DNA of 35,726 nucleotides. Origin: Micavibrio sp. (GTDB taxonomy: Bacteria; Pseudomonadota; Alphaproteobacteria; Micavibrionales; Micavibrionaceae). The notes beneath the pieces are model-generated. The model was given only the letters and a program-made list of their open reading frames with translations, did no database searches and was not told the DNA's origin. The stretch is from positions 57,262 through 92,987 of the forward strand of contig DUBU01000001.1 in NCBI GenBank assembly GCA_012960155.1. The letters run 5' to 3'. Shown here in pieces: positions 22,632 to 30,966 of the stretch. Position numbers and translations under genes: made by a program. The number at the start of each line of letters is the position of its first letter. Within the stretch, counting starts at the first letter, position 1.

Positions 22632-23687
22632 ATGAGACTCAAGTCTTTTTATGCAAAAACTATGACAGAAGCCATGCAAATGGTGCGCGATACCTTAGGG
22701 GAAGACGCTGTTATAGTTGCCACCAGAGAAGAGAACGGCGGTAAAGCCGTTAGAGTTACAGCCGCAGTGGAGCAGTCTGATCACTACGAAGAAGAGTTTG
22801 CATACCTGCCCGCACGGGGCGAATTGAGCGATACCACGGACGAAGGCCTGATGTTCGAAGAAGACACAGATAGCGAGAGCGAAATGTTGGAGAAGCTGAC
22901 AGATGTCATGCTGCGACACGCTGTGCCTGAAGAAATTATCGATCAGATCATTTCATGTGCAACCGTTATCGGTTTGGAGCAAGCTGATATCGCGCTGATC
23001 GCTGCGCTGGAGCACCTGTTCTCTTACAAGACATTGCCTGTAAAGCCTGAAGCCAAAGCTTATATGCTGGTCGGTCAGCCAGGTGCTGGTAAGACACTGG
23101 CAGTAGCCAAGCTGGCAACACGCGCTGTGATGAATGATTTGCGTGTGGCGGTGATAACAACCGATACGGTTCGCGCTGGTGGCTATGAGCAGTTAGCCGC
23201 GTTCACAAAGCTGTTGAATGTGAAGCTACGCCGTGCGTCCAACCCGCAAGAATTGCGTGATGCAATCGAGGCATCTTCAAGCGCTGACCAGATCTTTATT
23301 GATACAGCGGGCACAAACCCATTTAACACCGATGAAATGCGCGTGCTGGCCAAGCTGATGACAGCGGGTAATATTGAACCGATATTAGCAATGCCCGCAG
23401 GGGCCGATGCAGATGAGAGCGGCGAGATTGCGCGCGCTTATGCAACATTGGGTGTCACAAAGATGATGCCGACACGTCTTGATATCGCACGCCGTCTGGG
23501 TGGCCTTCTGGCCGCGGCGCATTGCGGTAGTCTGATTTTTGCAGATGCCAGCAACACACCAAAAGTTGCCGACGGCTTGATCGGGATGAGCCCGAAGCGC
23601 CTTGCATATCTGCTAATGCCTGAAGCTGCGAAAAAGCAGAAAAGGGAGAGCGTACAACCTCAAAAAGAAACTGTTTTTGCCGGATAG
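22632..23687 (+). CDS. flhF: Flagellar SRP-like GTPase FlhF
   Basis: A 351-residue protein setting the site and number of polar flagella. The N-terminus M-R-L-K-S-F-Y-A-K-T-M-x-E-A-M is the FlhF opening. After an acidic linker comes the NG domain with G1 motif G-Q-P-G-A-G-K-T (148-155), D-T-x-R-x-G-G-Y-E-Q-L (about 178-188) and D-T-A-G-T-N-P (224-230). The linker is short, as in alphaproteobacterial forms. It is followed after 15 bases by flhG, its antagonist. There is no ribosome binding site before the ATG. A TATAAT at 22596-22601 lies 30 bases upstream as a possible -10, but a -35 is not visible. The presence of flhF/flhG indicates polar, numerically restricted flagella. Confidence 0.95.
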   Translation: MRLKSFYAKTMTEAMQMVRDTLGEDAVIVATREENGGKAVRVTAAVEQSDHYEEEFAYLPARGELSDTTDEGLMFEEDTDSESEMLEKLTDVMLRHAVPEEIIDQIISCATVIGLEQADIALIAALEHLFSYKTLPVKPEAKAYMLVGQPGAGKTLAVAKLATRAVMNDLRVAVITTDTVRAGGYEQLAAFTKLLNVKLRRASNPQELRDAIEASSSADQIFIDTAGTNPFNTDEMRVLAKLMTAGNIEPILAMPAGADADESGEIARAYATLGVTKMMPTRLDIARRLGGLLAAAHCGSLIFADASNTPKVADGLIGMSPKRLAYLLMPEAAKKQKRESVQPQKETVFAG

Positions 23688-23702
23688 AATGTTACAGGAT
23701 AG

Positions 23703-24551
23703 ATGAACATGAGTGATACAACCACTGCAGAGAAGCAATCAGCTGGCAAGCCAGCCAACAACCCGACGGCACCGGCATTCCGTAAGGGTAAAAACGTTAT
23801 TGCTGTCGCAAGCGGCAAGGGCGGTGTGGGCAAGACATGGTTCTCTATCACGCTTTCTCATGCTCTGGCGCGCAGCGGCAAGAAAGTTCTGCTGTTTGAT
23901 GGTGACTTGGGTCTGGCTAACGTGGATGTGCAGCTCGGCCTGATGGCAAAGCGTGACCTGAATGATGTTATTCGTGGTCGCCTGAGCCTGGATAAGGTTA
24001 TTCAGCACTACGAAGAAGGCGGTTTTGATATTATTGCGGGCCGTTCAGGGCAGGCGTCTTTGTCCGCGCTGCCTAGTCAGCGTTTGGCAATGCTCCGTGA
24101 CCAGCTTCTGGAAGTTGCCGAAAAATATGATGTTGTGATTATCGATCTGGGCGCGGGCGTTGACCGTACCGTGCGTATGATGTCAGCTAGTGCAACGCGC
24201 ACGCTGCTGGTAACGACTGACGAACCAACATCACTGACAGATGCTTATGCATTTATCAAATTGGGTAACGCCGCAGGCATGTCCAAAAATGTGGGTATCG
24301 TGGTTAACCAGGCGCCAAGCAATGTCGAAGGTGAAAAGACTTATAAAACTTTGCTCAAGGCCTGCGAAAACTTCTTGCGCTTGAAGCCGCCGCTAGTAGG
24401 TATGGTTGCGCATGACCCGCGTGTTAAAGACTCTATCCGTCACCAGACGCCAATCCTTATCCGCTCTCCGAATACAGATGCGGCCGAAGATGTCGAGGAT
24501 ATTGCACGCGTCATGACAAAAGAACTCGCGAAAGTCAAAGCTGCTGGTTAA
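23703..24551 (+). CDS. flhG: Flagellar number regulator FlhG (MinD/ParA-type ATPase)
   Basis: A 282-residue MinD-like ATPase. After a roughly 30-residue flexible N-terminus comes the deviant Walker A K-G-G-V-G-K-T (39-45), then L-F-D-G-D-L-G-L-A-N-V-D-V-Q-L-G (the typical FlhG/YlxH switch) and V-V-I-I-D-L-G-A-G. FlhG limits flagellar number by acting on FlhF and on assembly of the C-ring. The canonical acidic T-P-E-P is D-E-P-T-S here (T-T-D-E-P-T-S-L-T-D-A-Y), normal for FlhG. Two possible starts six bases apart (ATG at 23703 and 23709) share an AGGA upstream. Its 3' end overlaps the convergent 120-residue gene by 4 bases. Confidence 0.94.
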   Translation: MNMSDTTTAEKQSAGKPANNPTAPAFRKGKNVIAVASGKGGVGKTWFSITLSHALARSGKKVLLFDGDLGLANVDVQLGLMAKRDLNDVIRGRLSLDKVIQHYEEGGFDIIAGRSGQASLSALPSQRLAMLRDQLLEVAEKYDVVIIDLGAGVDRTVRMMSASATRTLLVTTDEPTSLTDAYAFIKLGNAAGMSKNVGIVVNQAPSNVEGEKTYKTLLKACENFLRLKPPLVGMVAHDPRVKDSIRHQTPILIRSPNTDAAEDVEDIARVMTKELAKVKAAG

Positions 24552-24910
24552 GCAGGCTGAGGCGCTTTATCTCTAACAAGCTCATCCGTAATTTTGCTGG
24601 CTAAATGCTGGTTGTGTTCGCGCGCATTCAGGCTGTCCCATACGGCAAGGCTGCATCCCATGACCGCTGCTAAAGTAATTAGGCCCATTTCATTGGATTT
24701 TGCCATCAGCATCACAGTCATAACGCCGTTAATAGCGCCGGCTACTAATGACGCACAGATTAAGGCTTTGCTGCGATAGCTGGCGCTTTGATTGAAATAG
24801 TATTTTAAACGCTCGTCTGAAAGGCGTGATAGGCTGCCCTCTGACAAATTGGTTCTTCTGGATAGCTCCCAAAGCTGATCGCTTCTGCTTTTTTGTTTTT
24901 TATTATTCAT
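24548..24910 (-). CDS. Small two-helix membrane protein
   Basis: A 120-residue protein that I do not recognise. A charged N-terminus (about 1-45) with an S-D-Q-L-W-E-L-S-R-R segment is followed by two hydrophobic helices (about 47-68 and 74-92) and a charged tail. It is convergent with flhG and overlaps its stop by 4 bases. AGGGA lies 5 bases before the ATG at 24908-24910. A perfect 15-base palindrome with two TTAA sites sits 18 bases upstream of the start. It stands as its own unit, so no function is suggested by neighbours. Confidence 0.6.
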   Translation of the reverse strand: MNNKKQKSRSDQLWELSRRTNLSEGSLSRLSDERLKYYFNQSASYRSKALICASLVAGAINGVMTVMLMAKSNEMGLITLAAVMGCSLAVWDSLNAREHNQHLASKITDELVRDKAPQPA

Positions 24911-24927
24911 GATGGTCCCTGTTTTTT

Positions 24928-24942
24928 CTTTAATAATTAAAG
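24928..24942. promoter_or_regulatory. Perfect 15-base palindrome with two TTAA sites
   Basis: CTTTAATAATTAAAG is a perfect palindrome around one base. It lies 18 bases upstream of the small membrane gene and about 100 bases upstream of the FliK-like gene. The paired TTAA resembles the CtrA half-site, but the spacing (N3) is wrong for a standard CtrA box, so another regulator is as likely. Confidence 0.4.
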
Positions 24943-25040
24943 GACGCCCCAGATCATGTCAAAACGTTTGCTGAAGACTATGTGGATATATGAATGAAAT
25001 TCTTGTCTCTTTTTAAAGCAATATTTGGTGTAATAGAGGT

Positions 25041-27107
25041 ATGAGCGATTCATCCGGCTTTTCAGGATTTCCGCCTAAGATTACAGGCGCCGACAGCTAC
25101 CCGCAAAGCATGGGGGAGCTGAAGGCCAAGATTATTGCCATTCGCGGCGAAGCACGCGTGCAAAATGTCCGCGAAAAAATGGAAGGTGAAATCATCCGCA
25201 ACAACCGTGATGGCACAACCGATATCAAGACGCCGCGTGGTGAAATTACGATTGAGTTGCCGGTAAAAGATAAACCGCTCGAAGGCACGCAAATCCTGCT
25301 GGAAGTTCCCAAAGGTGAGCCACCGCGCCATGTTGTTATTCGTGAGGTGCGCACCGAGCCGCAGTCGCGTGTAAGGGAGCAATCAAGTAGCGAGCTGCAG
25401 GCTAAGCCCGCGCGCACAGACTCTGTGAAAATCACCCCGGAAACCAGCTTGTCACTCAGTAACCAGAGCGAGGTAGGCAGGCCTGCACCAACACAAGCAC
25501 CGAGTGTGCCACCTTTGCGTAATGGTGATTTCGTCCGTCTAACGCCGCTGCCTCAATATGAATCTATACTGCCATTGCAGGAAAATGTAAGGCAAGTGGT
25601 GGAGCAGATAGCGGCCCGTGCCGAAGTGGCTGCTTTTCAAACGGTACAAAATCTGGTGGCCGAAGTCGTAGCGCTGCCAAATCCGCAAATTGCGAATAAT
25701 ATAACAGCGGCACCTGCTCAGGCCCAGCAGCCGCAATTTCAGTCCCAGCTAGCAGCGGCGCCTGATTTTATTGCGACAACACAGTTACCACAGCAGGCCA
25801 TACAACTTGTGTCGACCTCAGTGCCAGCAGCACCTCAAACAACATTTACTTTACCGCCTGCATTAGACACGTTCCCGTCGCTAACATTGCAGCAGGTGGT
25901 CTCGGAAGCCGCCTCGCTAATAGCGCGCGATATACAGACATTCCAAAGCGTGCCGCCTCTGGCGATGCTACAAAAATCTATCCCTGCGGTTCAGAATATC
26001 CTGACACAAATGGCAGATCAGCAGCCGTCTGTAACTAAGAGCACGGCCAAGACGTTTGATGTGCAGATTAATACGATATTCCCGCCGCCTGTGGCCATGA
26101 CCACTATAAGCAGTACTCAGCAGCAAACAGGCGCGGAAGCACAGCAGCCTAATCTTGTTCCCGCCGTGCCACAACTGCAGGGTATAGAGAGCTTGTTAAC
26201 GCAGACGACACCTGTTGTCTCCAAAGCTGTCGTAGCAGGGCAAACAGCGATCGGTCAGCCTGTATTATCGGTATTCATGCCGCAAGAACAAAGCTGGCAA
26301 AGTTTTACTATTCCTGTTCAGCCGCAAAATTTGAACATGGGCATACAGATGGAAATTATGCCGCATATTCCTGCACAGGCAGCATCGGTAGGCTCCATGA
26401 TGACAGCCGTTTTGCCACCTTTCATTCCGTATGAATTTTTCTCCAGCTTCTCATGGCCAGCGGCTGAAGAGATTATCCAGACCCTCCAGCAGGCCGCACC
26501 ACAAGCCGCTCAAATGCTGGGACAGGCGACAACAACACCGTCTCTACCAACACGACTACCTGCGGCGGCGCTGTTATTTGTAGCAGCCGTCCGTGGCGGC
26601 GATATATCAGGCTGGCTAGGGGACAAGAATATCGACCTTCTTAAGCGTTTGGGTAAAGGTGATGCGTTAAATAGGCTCACCCGTGATCTGGGCGGTATTC
26701 AAAGAACATCTTCAGAGTCCGTGCAATCTCAGGATTGGCGGGGCATGGCACTGCCTATGGCATATGATGGTGATCTGACAAAACTGATGCTGTATTACCG
26801 CCATGACAAAACTGAAACCGAAGACGGTGAAAAGAAGCGTGGAACAAGATTTATCTTCGATTTGAACCTAACCAAAATGGGGGCTGTGCAGATTGATGGT
26901 TTGCACAGGCCGATCAATGAGAATGAAAACAGGCTGGATTTGATCGTGCGCACAACCAAGCCTGTCAGTGATCAAATGCGCAAAGCCATGCGGGCTGTTT
27001 ATATTGAAGCACTCCAGCAAGCACAGGCAATCGGCGATATTTCCTTCCAGAATGAGAAAGAAAAATTCGTGAAAGTCGAGATGCCGAAATCTGCTATGGC
27101 TTTGTAA
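25041..27107 (+). CDS. FliK-like flagellar hook-length control protein candidate
   Basis: A 688-residue protein in three parts. The N-terminal segment (about 25-105) has an alternating V/I pattern ending in I-K-T-P-R-G-E-I-T-I-E-L-P and G-T-Q-I-L-L-E-V, like the opening of alphaproteobacterial FliK proteins. A long Pro/Gln/Ala/Thr-rich middle (about 105-500) is of low complexity. The compact C-terminal part (about 560-688) has L-T-K-M-G-A-V-Q-I-D and L-D-L-I-V-R-T, resembling the FliK-type Flg_hook fold. FliK measures hook length and switches export specificity. No direct signature is conclusive, so alternatives are another exported or scaffold protein. It follows flhG across a 130-base gap containing the small minus-strand gene's start. 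Confidence 0.5.
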   Translation: MSDSSGFSGFPPKITGADSYPQSMGELKAKIIAIRGEARVQNVREKMEGEIIRNNRDGTTDIKTPRGEITIELPVKDKPLEGTQILLEVPKGEPPRHVVIREVRTEPQSRVREQSSSELQAKPARTDSVKITPETSLSLSNQSEVGRPAPTQAPSVPPLRNGDFVRLTPLPQYESILPLQENVRQVVEQIAARAEVAAFQTVQNLVAEVVALPNPQIANNITAAPAQAQQPQFQSQLAAAPDFIATTQLPQQAIQLVSTSVPAAPQTTFTLPPALDTFPSLTLQQVVSEAASLIARDIQTFQSVPPLAMLQKSIPAVQNILTQMADQQPSVTKSTAKTFDVQINTIFPPPVAMTTISSTQQQTGAEAQQPNLVPAVPQLQGIESLLTQTTPVVSKAVVAGQTAIGQPVLSVFMPQEQSWQSFTIPVQPQNLNMGIQMEIMPHIPAQAASVGSMMTAVLPPFIPYEFFSSFSWPAAEEIIQTLQQAAPQAAQMLGQATTTPSLPTRLPAAALLFVAAVRGGDISGWLGDKNIDLLKRLGKGDALNRLTRDLGGIQRTSSESVQSQDWRGMALPMAYDGDLTKLMLYYRHDKTETEDGEKKRGTRFIFDLNLTKMGAVQIDGLHRPINENENRLDLIVRTTKPVSDQMRKAMRAVYIEALQQAQAIGDISFQNEKEKFVKVEMPKSAMAL

Positions 27108-27212
27108 CACAGCGCGTTCTCCCCACCTATATTTATGCGGTTTGATACTGTTTTCTTGCGGTTTTTCTCAAAATGGCTAAGATGCCGCCATCACGGAAAA
27201 CACGAGTTAATT

Positions 27213-28094
27213 ATGACCGTTACGAATCGTATCGCTTTGGCGATATTTATACCGTGCCTTTTGGTGCTTTCTGCCTGCTTGGGGTCACTGCCTCTCGTGG
27301 GTGATTCGTCTATGGTGACGGGTGCGGGATTCAGAGAGCATCTGGCTAACGAATATACCAATCTGGCTGAATTTGAAGGCCAGTATATGAACGATAGACA
27401 GGATGCTGCACATTTTGAAGCCAAAGCGCGCCGTGTTTCTCGCGGCCAGCAGGTCATGCCCGATTCTGTCGATAGCCGTAACATCCCGCATTTCGCTGCT
27501 GAAGAGCTTGAGCGCGCCCGCGCGCGGTTGATCGATGCTTTGCGTACAATGTACACCAGCAATAACGAACCACTTCTGGCGCTGGCGCAAAGCCGCTTTG
27601 ATTGTTGGCTGGCGCATCAAGAAGACTACCCCGTAGAAGATGCCTATATCTCCTGTAAGATGTTCTTCTATGATGCGCTGTCATTGCTCAGCGTTTCTAC
27701 GGACACTAAATTCGGCGATGTCCATGCTGTGTTCTTTGATTCAGGGATGATTGAATTGCATGATGACGCTAAGGCGACTTTGCGCGACGTCGCTGAAATC
27801 ATGGAAAAGCGTGCTCAATGGGATGTTACATTGATTGGCTATACGGACAGCAAAGGTGATTTGGCCACAAATAAACAGCTTTCTATGCGCCGTGCCATTG
27901 CCGTGAAAAACTTCTTGGGTCAGAACGGTGTTCCATTTGATCATATCCATATCGCTGCCGCGGGAGAGATCTCCGATGGTCCTGATGATGCGCATAACCG
28001 CCGTGTTGAAATCGAACTGAAACCATCTTATGTAGCCGATCACGAGAAGCTATCCAATGCGCCGGGTTGGCAGCATATGGGTAAAGTGAACTAG
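27213..28094 (+). CDS. OmpA-family outer-membrane lipoprotein
   Basis: A 293-residue protein. The ATG at 27213 is chosen over an upstream ATG at 27135 because it gives a clean lipoprotein signal with lipobox L-S-A-C (Cys22). A helical middle region (about 35-155) is rich in Arg/Glu. The C-terminal OmpA-like domain (about 165-272) has F-F-D-S-G, G-Y-T-D-S-K-G, N-x-x-L-S-M-R-R-A and N-R-R-V-E-I-E-L, the peptidoglycan-binding signature of Pal, MotB and OmpA. It should anchor the outer membrane to the wall. It differs from Pal in its longer middle region. It lies in the flagellar region but there is no direct link to the motor. A short HAD gene follows after 4 bases. Confidence 0.85.
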   Translation: MTVTNRIALAIFIPCLLVLSACLGSLPLVGDSSMVTGAGFREHLANEYTNLAEFEGQYMNDRQDAAHFEAKARRVSRGQQVMPDSVDSRNIPHFAAEELERARARLIDALRTMYTSNNEPLLALAQSRFDCWLAHQEDYPVEDAYISCKMFFYDALSLLSVSTDTKFGDVHAVFFDSGMIELHDDAKATLRDVAEIMEKRAQWDVTLIGYTDSKGDLATNKQLSMRRAIAVKNFLGQNGVPFDHIHIAAAGEISDGPDDAHNRRVEIELKPSYVADHEKLSNAPGWQHMGKVN

Positions 28095-28098
28095 GCTG

Positions 28099-28755
28099 AT
28101 GGCGGACGCGCAAAACATTATCTTCCTTGATATTGACGGCCCTGTATTATCACCGCGCTTTCTAATGATGGCGCGCCGCTTCGAAAATAAAGACGCAAAG
28201 TTTCATGGCCTGACCAAGAAGTTTACTGAAATAGCCAAAGATCACTTCAATCTGGCGGACCCCGTCACTGTAATGATGATCACTGATTTGGCACATGAAA
28301 CGAATTCCAAAATTGTAATCTCTTCAATCTGGCGCCTGGGCGGCTATGAACAATTTGTCGAAGATTTCGAGGACTTTGGTTTTGATCGCGACCTGCTGCA
28401 CGAAGACTGGCGCACTAATGGCCAAGTGCTTGAGCGCCGCGAAGATGAGGTGCAGATCTGGCTGGATAGGCATCCTGAGGTGAAACGCTTCGTTACAATT
28501 GATGACGAACCATTGGATTTCGACAGCCATATTCAGGTCTGTGCCGTAAATGGATTTCTCGTCGATAACTACGATCAGGCTTATGAGATTTTGACTGGTG
28601 AGGAAAGCCCGCTTCCGATCAATCTATACAACCATGCGGCTGTGGACTTCTATGGTCCTGAGGCGCTTGTTGAAAATGACGAAAGCTTGAAGCGATGTAA
28701 CCAGCGCCTGGCCGATCGCCGAGCAGCCATCCGTAAGAAATACCAGCCTGATTAA
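28099..28755 (+). CDS. Small HAD-fold protein (HAD_SAK-like)
   Basis: A 218-residue HAD protein. Motif I is F-L-D-I-D-G-P-V-L, with both catalytic Asp present. Motif II lies in I-V-I-S-S-I-W-R and the last acidic motif in F-V-T-I-D-D-E. This I-V-I-S-S-x-W-R form with a W-L-x-x-H helix in between is that of HAD domains linked to Swiss-army-knife-type RNA repair proteins, which stand alone in many bacteria. A phosphatase or nucleic-acid end-processing activity is possible but not proven. It starts 4 bases after the lipoprotein stop and its end overlaps the flbD stop by 4 bases (convergent). Confidence 0.72.
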   Translation: MADAQNIIFLDIDGPVLSPRFLMMARRFENKDAKFHGLTKKFTEIAKDHFNLADPVTVMMITDLAHETNSKIVISSIWRLGGYEQFVEDFEDFGFDRDLLHEDWRTNGQVLERREDEVQIWLDRHPEVKRFVTIDDEPLDFDSHIQVCAVNGFLVDNYDQAYEILTGEESPLPINLYNHAAVDFYGPEALVENDESLKRCNQRLADRRAAIRKKYQPD

Positions 28756-30185
28756 TTCCCGCTACTCGCCGCAGGAATATCAAGCCCTTCATCCTTGTAC
28801 TGATTAAGCTTGTTGCGCAGCGTGCGGATCGATATGCCCAGAATATTGGCAGCGTGTGTACGATTACCCAATGTATGGTCCAGCGTATTCAAAATCATAT
28901 CGCGCTCAACATCGGCAATCGTGCGTCCAATCAGGTTCTCGACGGCTCCCGGGTTTTGTACGCCTTCACCACTTTGTTGTGCTTCGGTCGCAGTCGTTGA
29001 AGGTGCTTTTGCGGTTTTGCCGGCACTTGAAACGCCTGCAGGATCAGGCGCGTTAGTGGCAGTTGGCGCTGCTTGCCCCGGAGCTGTGCTACCTTGAATT
29101 TGAATGGCGTCGGGCTCGACCTCGTCCTTCATCGACATCAGGATCGCGCGGTGCATTGTGTTCTCAAGCTCGCGAATGTTACCGCGCCAGCCATGGCCTT
29201 TCAGCTTTTCCTGTGCTGCTGCTGAAATCTTCTTCTTGGCGATGCCGTTCTGTTCGGCAAACTTATCGCTAAAGAACTGTGCCAGACGCACAATGTCATT
29301 CGGACGTTCGCGCAAAGCGGGTAGGGCTATGTTAACAACATTCAGGCGGAAATAGAGATCCTCGCGGAACTCGCCTTTTTGAACGGATTGCTCCAGATTG
29401 CGGTTGGATGTGGCAATCAAACGCACATCGACTTTAACGGAGTCATTACTGCCAACACGTGTAACTTCGCGCTCTTGAATGACGCGCAGCAGTTTGGCTT
29501 GCAGCGATGGGTGCATCTCTGAAATTTCATCCAGTAGCAACGTGCCTTTATTGGCTTCTTCGAATTTACCGATACGGCGACCTGTCGCTCCGGTAAACGC
29601 GCCTTTTTCGTGACCGAAGAGTTCAGATTCCAGAAGGTTTTCGGGAATGGCTGCACAGTTCACGGCAATGAACGGACCTTCTTTACGTTTTGATTTACGG
29701 TGAATGTAATGCGACATCACCTCTTTACCGGTACCGCTTTCACCTGTGATAAACACGGTGGCTTCAGAAGGAGCAATCTTGTCTGCCAGCTCGACAACGG
29801 ATTTCATCGCCGGATCATCGGCAATCATTGTCTTGCTTTCTTCTGTGACAGCTTGCAGCACAGCCGCGATTAACTCTGCATCAGGTGGCAGCGGCACATA
29901 TTCTTTTGCGCCATCCTGAATAGCTTTTACAGCGGTGCGTGCGTCTGTGCCGATGCCACAGGCCACGACAGGCATATGAATGCGTTCGGTTTCCAGCTGT
30001 TTGATAAAGGCGCCGATATTTTGCTTAACATCCACCATGGCAAGGTCCGCACCTTTACCATTCAGAAGCGCGCCAAGGGCTTGTTCTGTATCTTCACAAT
30101 GTATGACTTTCGCGCCGCGTTGCAAGGCAATTTTACCAGCCGTGCTGATATGGCCTTCAAGTTGTCCGACGATCATTAAGCGCAT
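28752..30185 (-). CDS. flbD: Flagellar sigma-54-dependent activator FlbD
   Basis: A 477-residue protein closely following Caulobacter FlbD. A degenerate receiver (about 1-115; D52 is present but the N-terminal acidic pair and the K-P switch are missing) is followed by an AAA+ domain with Walker A G-E-S-G-T-G-K-E (148-155), the sigma-54 contact loop G-A-F-T-G-A (195-200) and Walker B G-T-L-L-L-D-E (214-220). The Ala/Pro/Ser-rich linker (about 365-420) and the C-terminal Fis-type helix-turn-helix (L-G-N-R-T-H-A-A-N-I-L-G-I-S-I-R-T-L-R-N-K-L) are nearly identical to FlbD's. It turns on late flagellar genes. GGAGGT lies 6 bases before the ATG. In Caulobacter flbD closes the fliF operon; here it is cut off by two opposite-strand genes. 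Confidence 0.95.
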   Translation of the reverse strand: MRLMIVGQLEGHISTAGKIALQRGAKVIHCEDTEQALGALLNGKGADLAMVDVKQNIGAFIKQLETERIHMPVVACGIGTDARTAVKAIQDGAKEYVPLPPDAELIAAVLQAVTEESKTMIADDPAMKSVVELADKIAPSEATVFITGESGTGKEVMSHYIHRKSKRKEGPFIAVNCAAIPENLLESELFGHEKGAFTGATGRRIGKFEEANKGTLLLDEISEMHPSLQAKLLRVIQEREVTRVGSNDSVKVDVRLIATSNRNLEQSVQKGEFREDLYFRLNVVNIALPALRERPNDIVRLAQFFSDKFAEQNGIAKKKISAAAQEKLKGHGWRGNIRELENTMHRAILMSMKDEVEPDAIQIQGSTAPGQAAPTATNAPDPAGVSSAGKTAKAPSTTATEAQQSGEGVQNPGAVENLIGRTIADVERDMILNTLDHTLGNRTHAANILGISIRTLRNKLNQYKDEGLDIPAASSGN

Positions 30186-30257
30186 ATGTGAACCTCCAAA
30201 ATAAAAATATAGTTTAACCCTTACGAAAGGGAAGAAAAAGGGGCTTTTCGATAAAGT

Positions 30258-30285
30258 TTGACGAAATAGGATTTTTACGAATAAT
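30258..30285 (+). promoter_or_regulatory. Promoter candidate for the tandem HxD genes
   Basis: TTGACG (30258-30263), a 16-base spacer and AATAAT (30280-30285) each match the housekeeping consensus in 5 of 6 positions. Transcription would begin near 30292, leaving a short leader with AGGGA (30298-30302) 7 bases before the ATG at 30310. It lies in the 124-base gap divergent from flbD. Confidence 0.5.
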
Positions 30286-30309
30286 GTGTCATTGAACAGG
30301 GACTATATA

Positions 30310-30963
30310 ATGAAAAATCTAGACTACTTGCCGCAGAATTACGATTCTATCAAAGTCGTTGATAGTTGGGACGCATTGCTGTCCGAACCTTTTGACGATG
30401 CTAGCTGCATACTGTTTCCCCGTACATTGTCAGGTGATTTTAATGCTCTTGCCCGCGCGGTCTCGATGCAGCGTAAAGGCTATCGTAAGGATATCCCGCA
30501 GAGCCTGGCGTCAGAGCACCGTTTACTCATGGAGGATATCGAACGTGTCAGGGCGCATTTGATTGCGATCGGGGTTAGCGCGTTTGAGCCAAGTCTTCGC
30601 ATAGAACACCGCGCCCGTTGGAGCTCGTTTTCGAGTGTCGATACGTGGCATGTTGATGGATGTAAGGACCCTGAATTCGGAAGGCTGCTATGCAATTATA
30701 ATGCGCCCACGACACAATGGCTCCGTCAGCAGGATGTGACTTACGCATCATTATCAATGCGCGCTAATGAACGCTTCAATAAAAAGATGTTCGCCAAAAC
30801 CTATTCGTTTGAGCCAGGGGATGTCTGGCGTCAGCGCTCGGCGTCATCACCGGTCAGCGAGCATATGCAAGATCGCGATAAATTATTCGTCCACCGCAGA
30901 CCGCCCGAGGTTAAGTTGCGTCACCGCAATGACCCGCCGCGTATGCTAATGGTAGCGGGGTAA
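30310..30963 (+). CDS. DUF1826-like HxD...H protein, first tandem copy
   Basis: A 217-residue soluble protein. The likely metal-binding residues are H114-V-D116 with a distal H195 and R211 near the C-terminus, the order seen in 2-His-1-carboxylate oxygenases and in DUF1826 proteins. Around them are G-R-L-L-C-N-Y-N-A-P-T-T-Q-W-L-R (about 124-139), F-E-P-G-D-V-W-R and V-H-R-R-P-P, which match the DUF1826 plan (H-x-D, R-L-L-x-x-Y, T-x-W-L, x-x-G-D, H-R-x-P). The substrate is unknown. The ATG at 30310 has AGGGA 7 bases upstream; an upstream GTG at 30286 is rejected. Its paralogue follows after 3 bases. Both sit opposite to the flagellar cluster, between flbD and a methyltransferase gene. Confidence 0.72.
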   Translation: MKNLDYLPQNYDSIKVVDSWDALLSEPFDDASCILFPRTLSGDFNALARAVSMQRKGYRKDIPQSLASEHRLLMEDIERVRAHLIAIGVSAFEPSLRIEHRARWSSFSSVDTWHVDGCKDPEFGRLLCNYNAPTTQWLRQQDVTYASLSMRANERFNKKMFAKTYSFEPGDVWRQRSASSPVSEHMQDRDKLFVHRRPPEVKLRHRNDPPRMLMVAG

Positions 30964-30966
30964 GCC

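Noticed and set aside
24955-24993. 12-codon frame with a weak ribosome binding site before the FliK-like gene
   Set aside because: Too short and its ribosome site too far away (about 12 bases) to support translation.
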